Assembly (NCBI GenBank): GCA_003520365.1
Contig: DOUW01000141.1
Location: 1-6,791 of the forward strand
Reading direction: 5' to 3'
Source: Massilia sp.
Lineage (GTDB): Bacteria > Pseudomonadota > Gammaproteobacteria > Burkholderiales > Burkholderiaceae_D
Length of the DNA stretch: 6,791 bases
In this document: positions 6,491-6,791 of the stretch, one piece after another
Layout: every line of letters starts with the position of its first letter
Numbering within the stretch: position 1 is the stretch's first letter
Notes under the pieces: generated by a model
The model's database searches: none
What the model saw: only the letters and a program-made list of their open reading frames with translations
Told to the model about the DNA's origin: nothing
Position numbers and translations under genes: made by a program

Positions 6491-6582
6491 CGGCGAAGCA
6501 TTGAATCAAGCTCGGCAGCGCCCGGAACGCAAGCCCATGCGCCAAGTCAAAGCTCCACAATCACTACTCATGAGGAACCACA

Positions 6583-6636
6583 ATGCCGAACTGGAGCTTG
6601 ACATGGCCGCCCGCCCCCAGGGAGGCGGCCCGATGA
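6583..6636 (+). CDS. Possible 17-residue leader ORF upstream of the partial membrane-protein gene
   Basis: Frame ATG 6583 to TGA 6634-6636 encodes a short peptide with two Trp (positions 4 and 8), a Pro-rich centre (WPPAP) and a basic end. GAGGA at 6572-6576 lies six bases before its ATG, an excellent ribosome site. Its TGA overlaps the downstream ATG (6633-6635) as ATGA, the classic arrangement for translational coupling. It may set expression of the membrane protein. The alternative is that the downstream gene simply starts earlier, at ATG 6570 or 6603 in its own frame, making this a shadow. Confidence 0.3.
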   Translation: MPNWSLTWPPAPREAAR

Positions 6637-6791
6637 GCGCGCTGATCCGTGTCGACCCCTCGGCCGGGCGCGACCGGCCGTTCGTCATCGCCTGGCTGAC
6701 CGCGCTTGTCGCGCTGTGCTGGGCCTGCCTGGTGTTCCGGGCGCTGCGCATCTCGACGGTCGACCCGGGCGCCCTGCCCGCTGCCCTGCCC
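6633..6791 (+). CDS. Unrecognised membrane protein, N-terminal 53 residues (cut by window edge)
   Basis: Open frame to the right edge, divergent from the EamA operon. The chosen start has GGGAGG at 6620-6625, seven bases upstream. In-frame ATGs at 6603 (GGAG at 6593-6596, also plausible) and 6570 (no ribosome site) would add 10 or 21 residues of poor character. The N-terminus is short and carries charged residues (R6, D8, R13, D14, R15); one hydrophobic helix at about 17-35 (FVIAWLTALVALCWACLVF) follows, then a basic R36/R39 flank and a periplasm-like Pro/Ala stretch. Too little is visible to name a family; any protein with an N-terminal membrane anchor or a signal-anchor would fit. Confidence 0.62.
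   Translation, partial: MSALIRVDPSAGRDRPFVIAWLTALVALCWACLVFRALRISTVDPGALPAALP

Overview
The window looks like chromosomal DNA from a high-GC betaproteobacterium, probably the Oxalobacteraceae/Massilia group. That placement is an inference from the GC-rich third codon positions and the style of the PepN, QorA, MgsA and DUF4136 proteins; no marker gene is present to prove it. No rRNA, tRNA, CRISPR array or intact insertion sequence was seen.

Layout from left to right: (1) 1-963, minus strand: the N-terminal 321 codons of aminopeptidase N (pepN), running off the left edge. (2) 1160-1795, plus strand, divergent from pepN: a DUF4136-type outer-membrane lipoprotein, closed by a strong intrinsic terminator at 1851-1881. 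(3) 1796-2243: a 448-base gene-free stretch with the terminator, a perfect 13-bp inverted repeat (1901-1913 / 2003-2015) and a possible weak promoter. (4) 2244-3996, plus strand: a two-gene module. A 512-residue polysaccharide-deacetylase-like protein keeps the HxxxH zinc motif but has an altered first motif, and a tightly coupled 70-residue protein of unknown function follows. This block is visibly less GC-rich than its neighbours. (5) 4034-6478, minus strand: a compact four-gene operon reading EamA-family transporter, then methylglyoxal synthase (mgsA), then NADPH:quinone reductase (qorA type), then a 47-residue single-pass membrane protein. The last three are chained by two ATGA stop/start overlaps. 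(6) 6633-6791, plus strand, divergent from the operon: the start of an unrecognised membrane protein, preceded by a possible 17-residue leader ORF that also ends in an ATGA overlap.

How the genes work together: pepN and the lipoprotein are ordinary housekeeping and envelope genes. The minus-strand operon suggests a carbonyl/redox theme, with methylglyoxal made from dihydroxyacetone phosphate beside a zeta-crystallin-type reductase, an exporter-like DMT protein and a coupled small membrane protein; the functional link is inferred from gene coupling only. The deacetylase-like module between two convergent blocks looks like an accessory insertion. I see no convincing complete novel system. The best leads are the deacetylase-like/70-residue pair, the coupled small membrane protein, and the regulatory oddities at both ends of the EamA promoter region.
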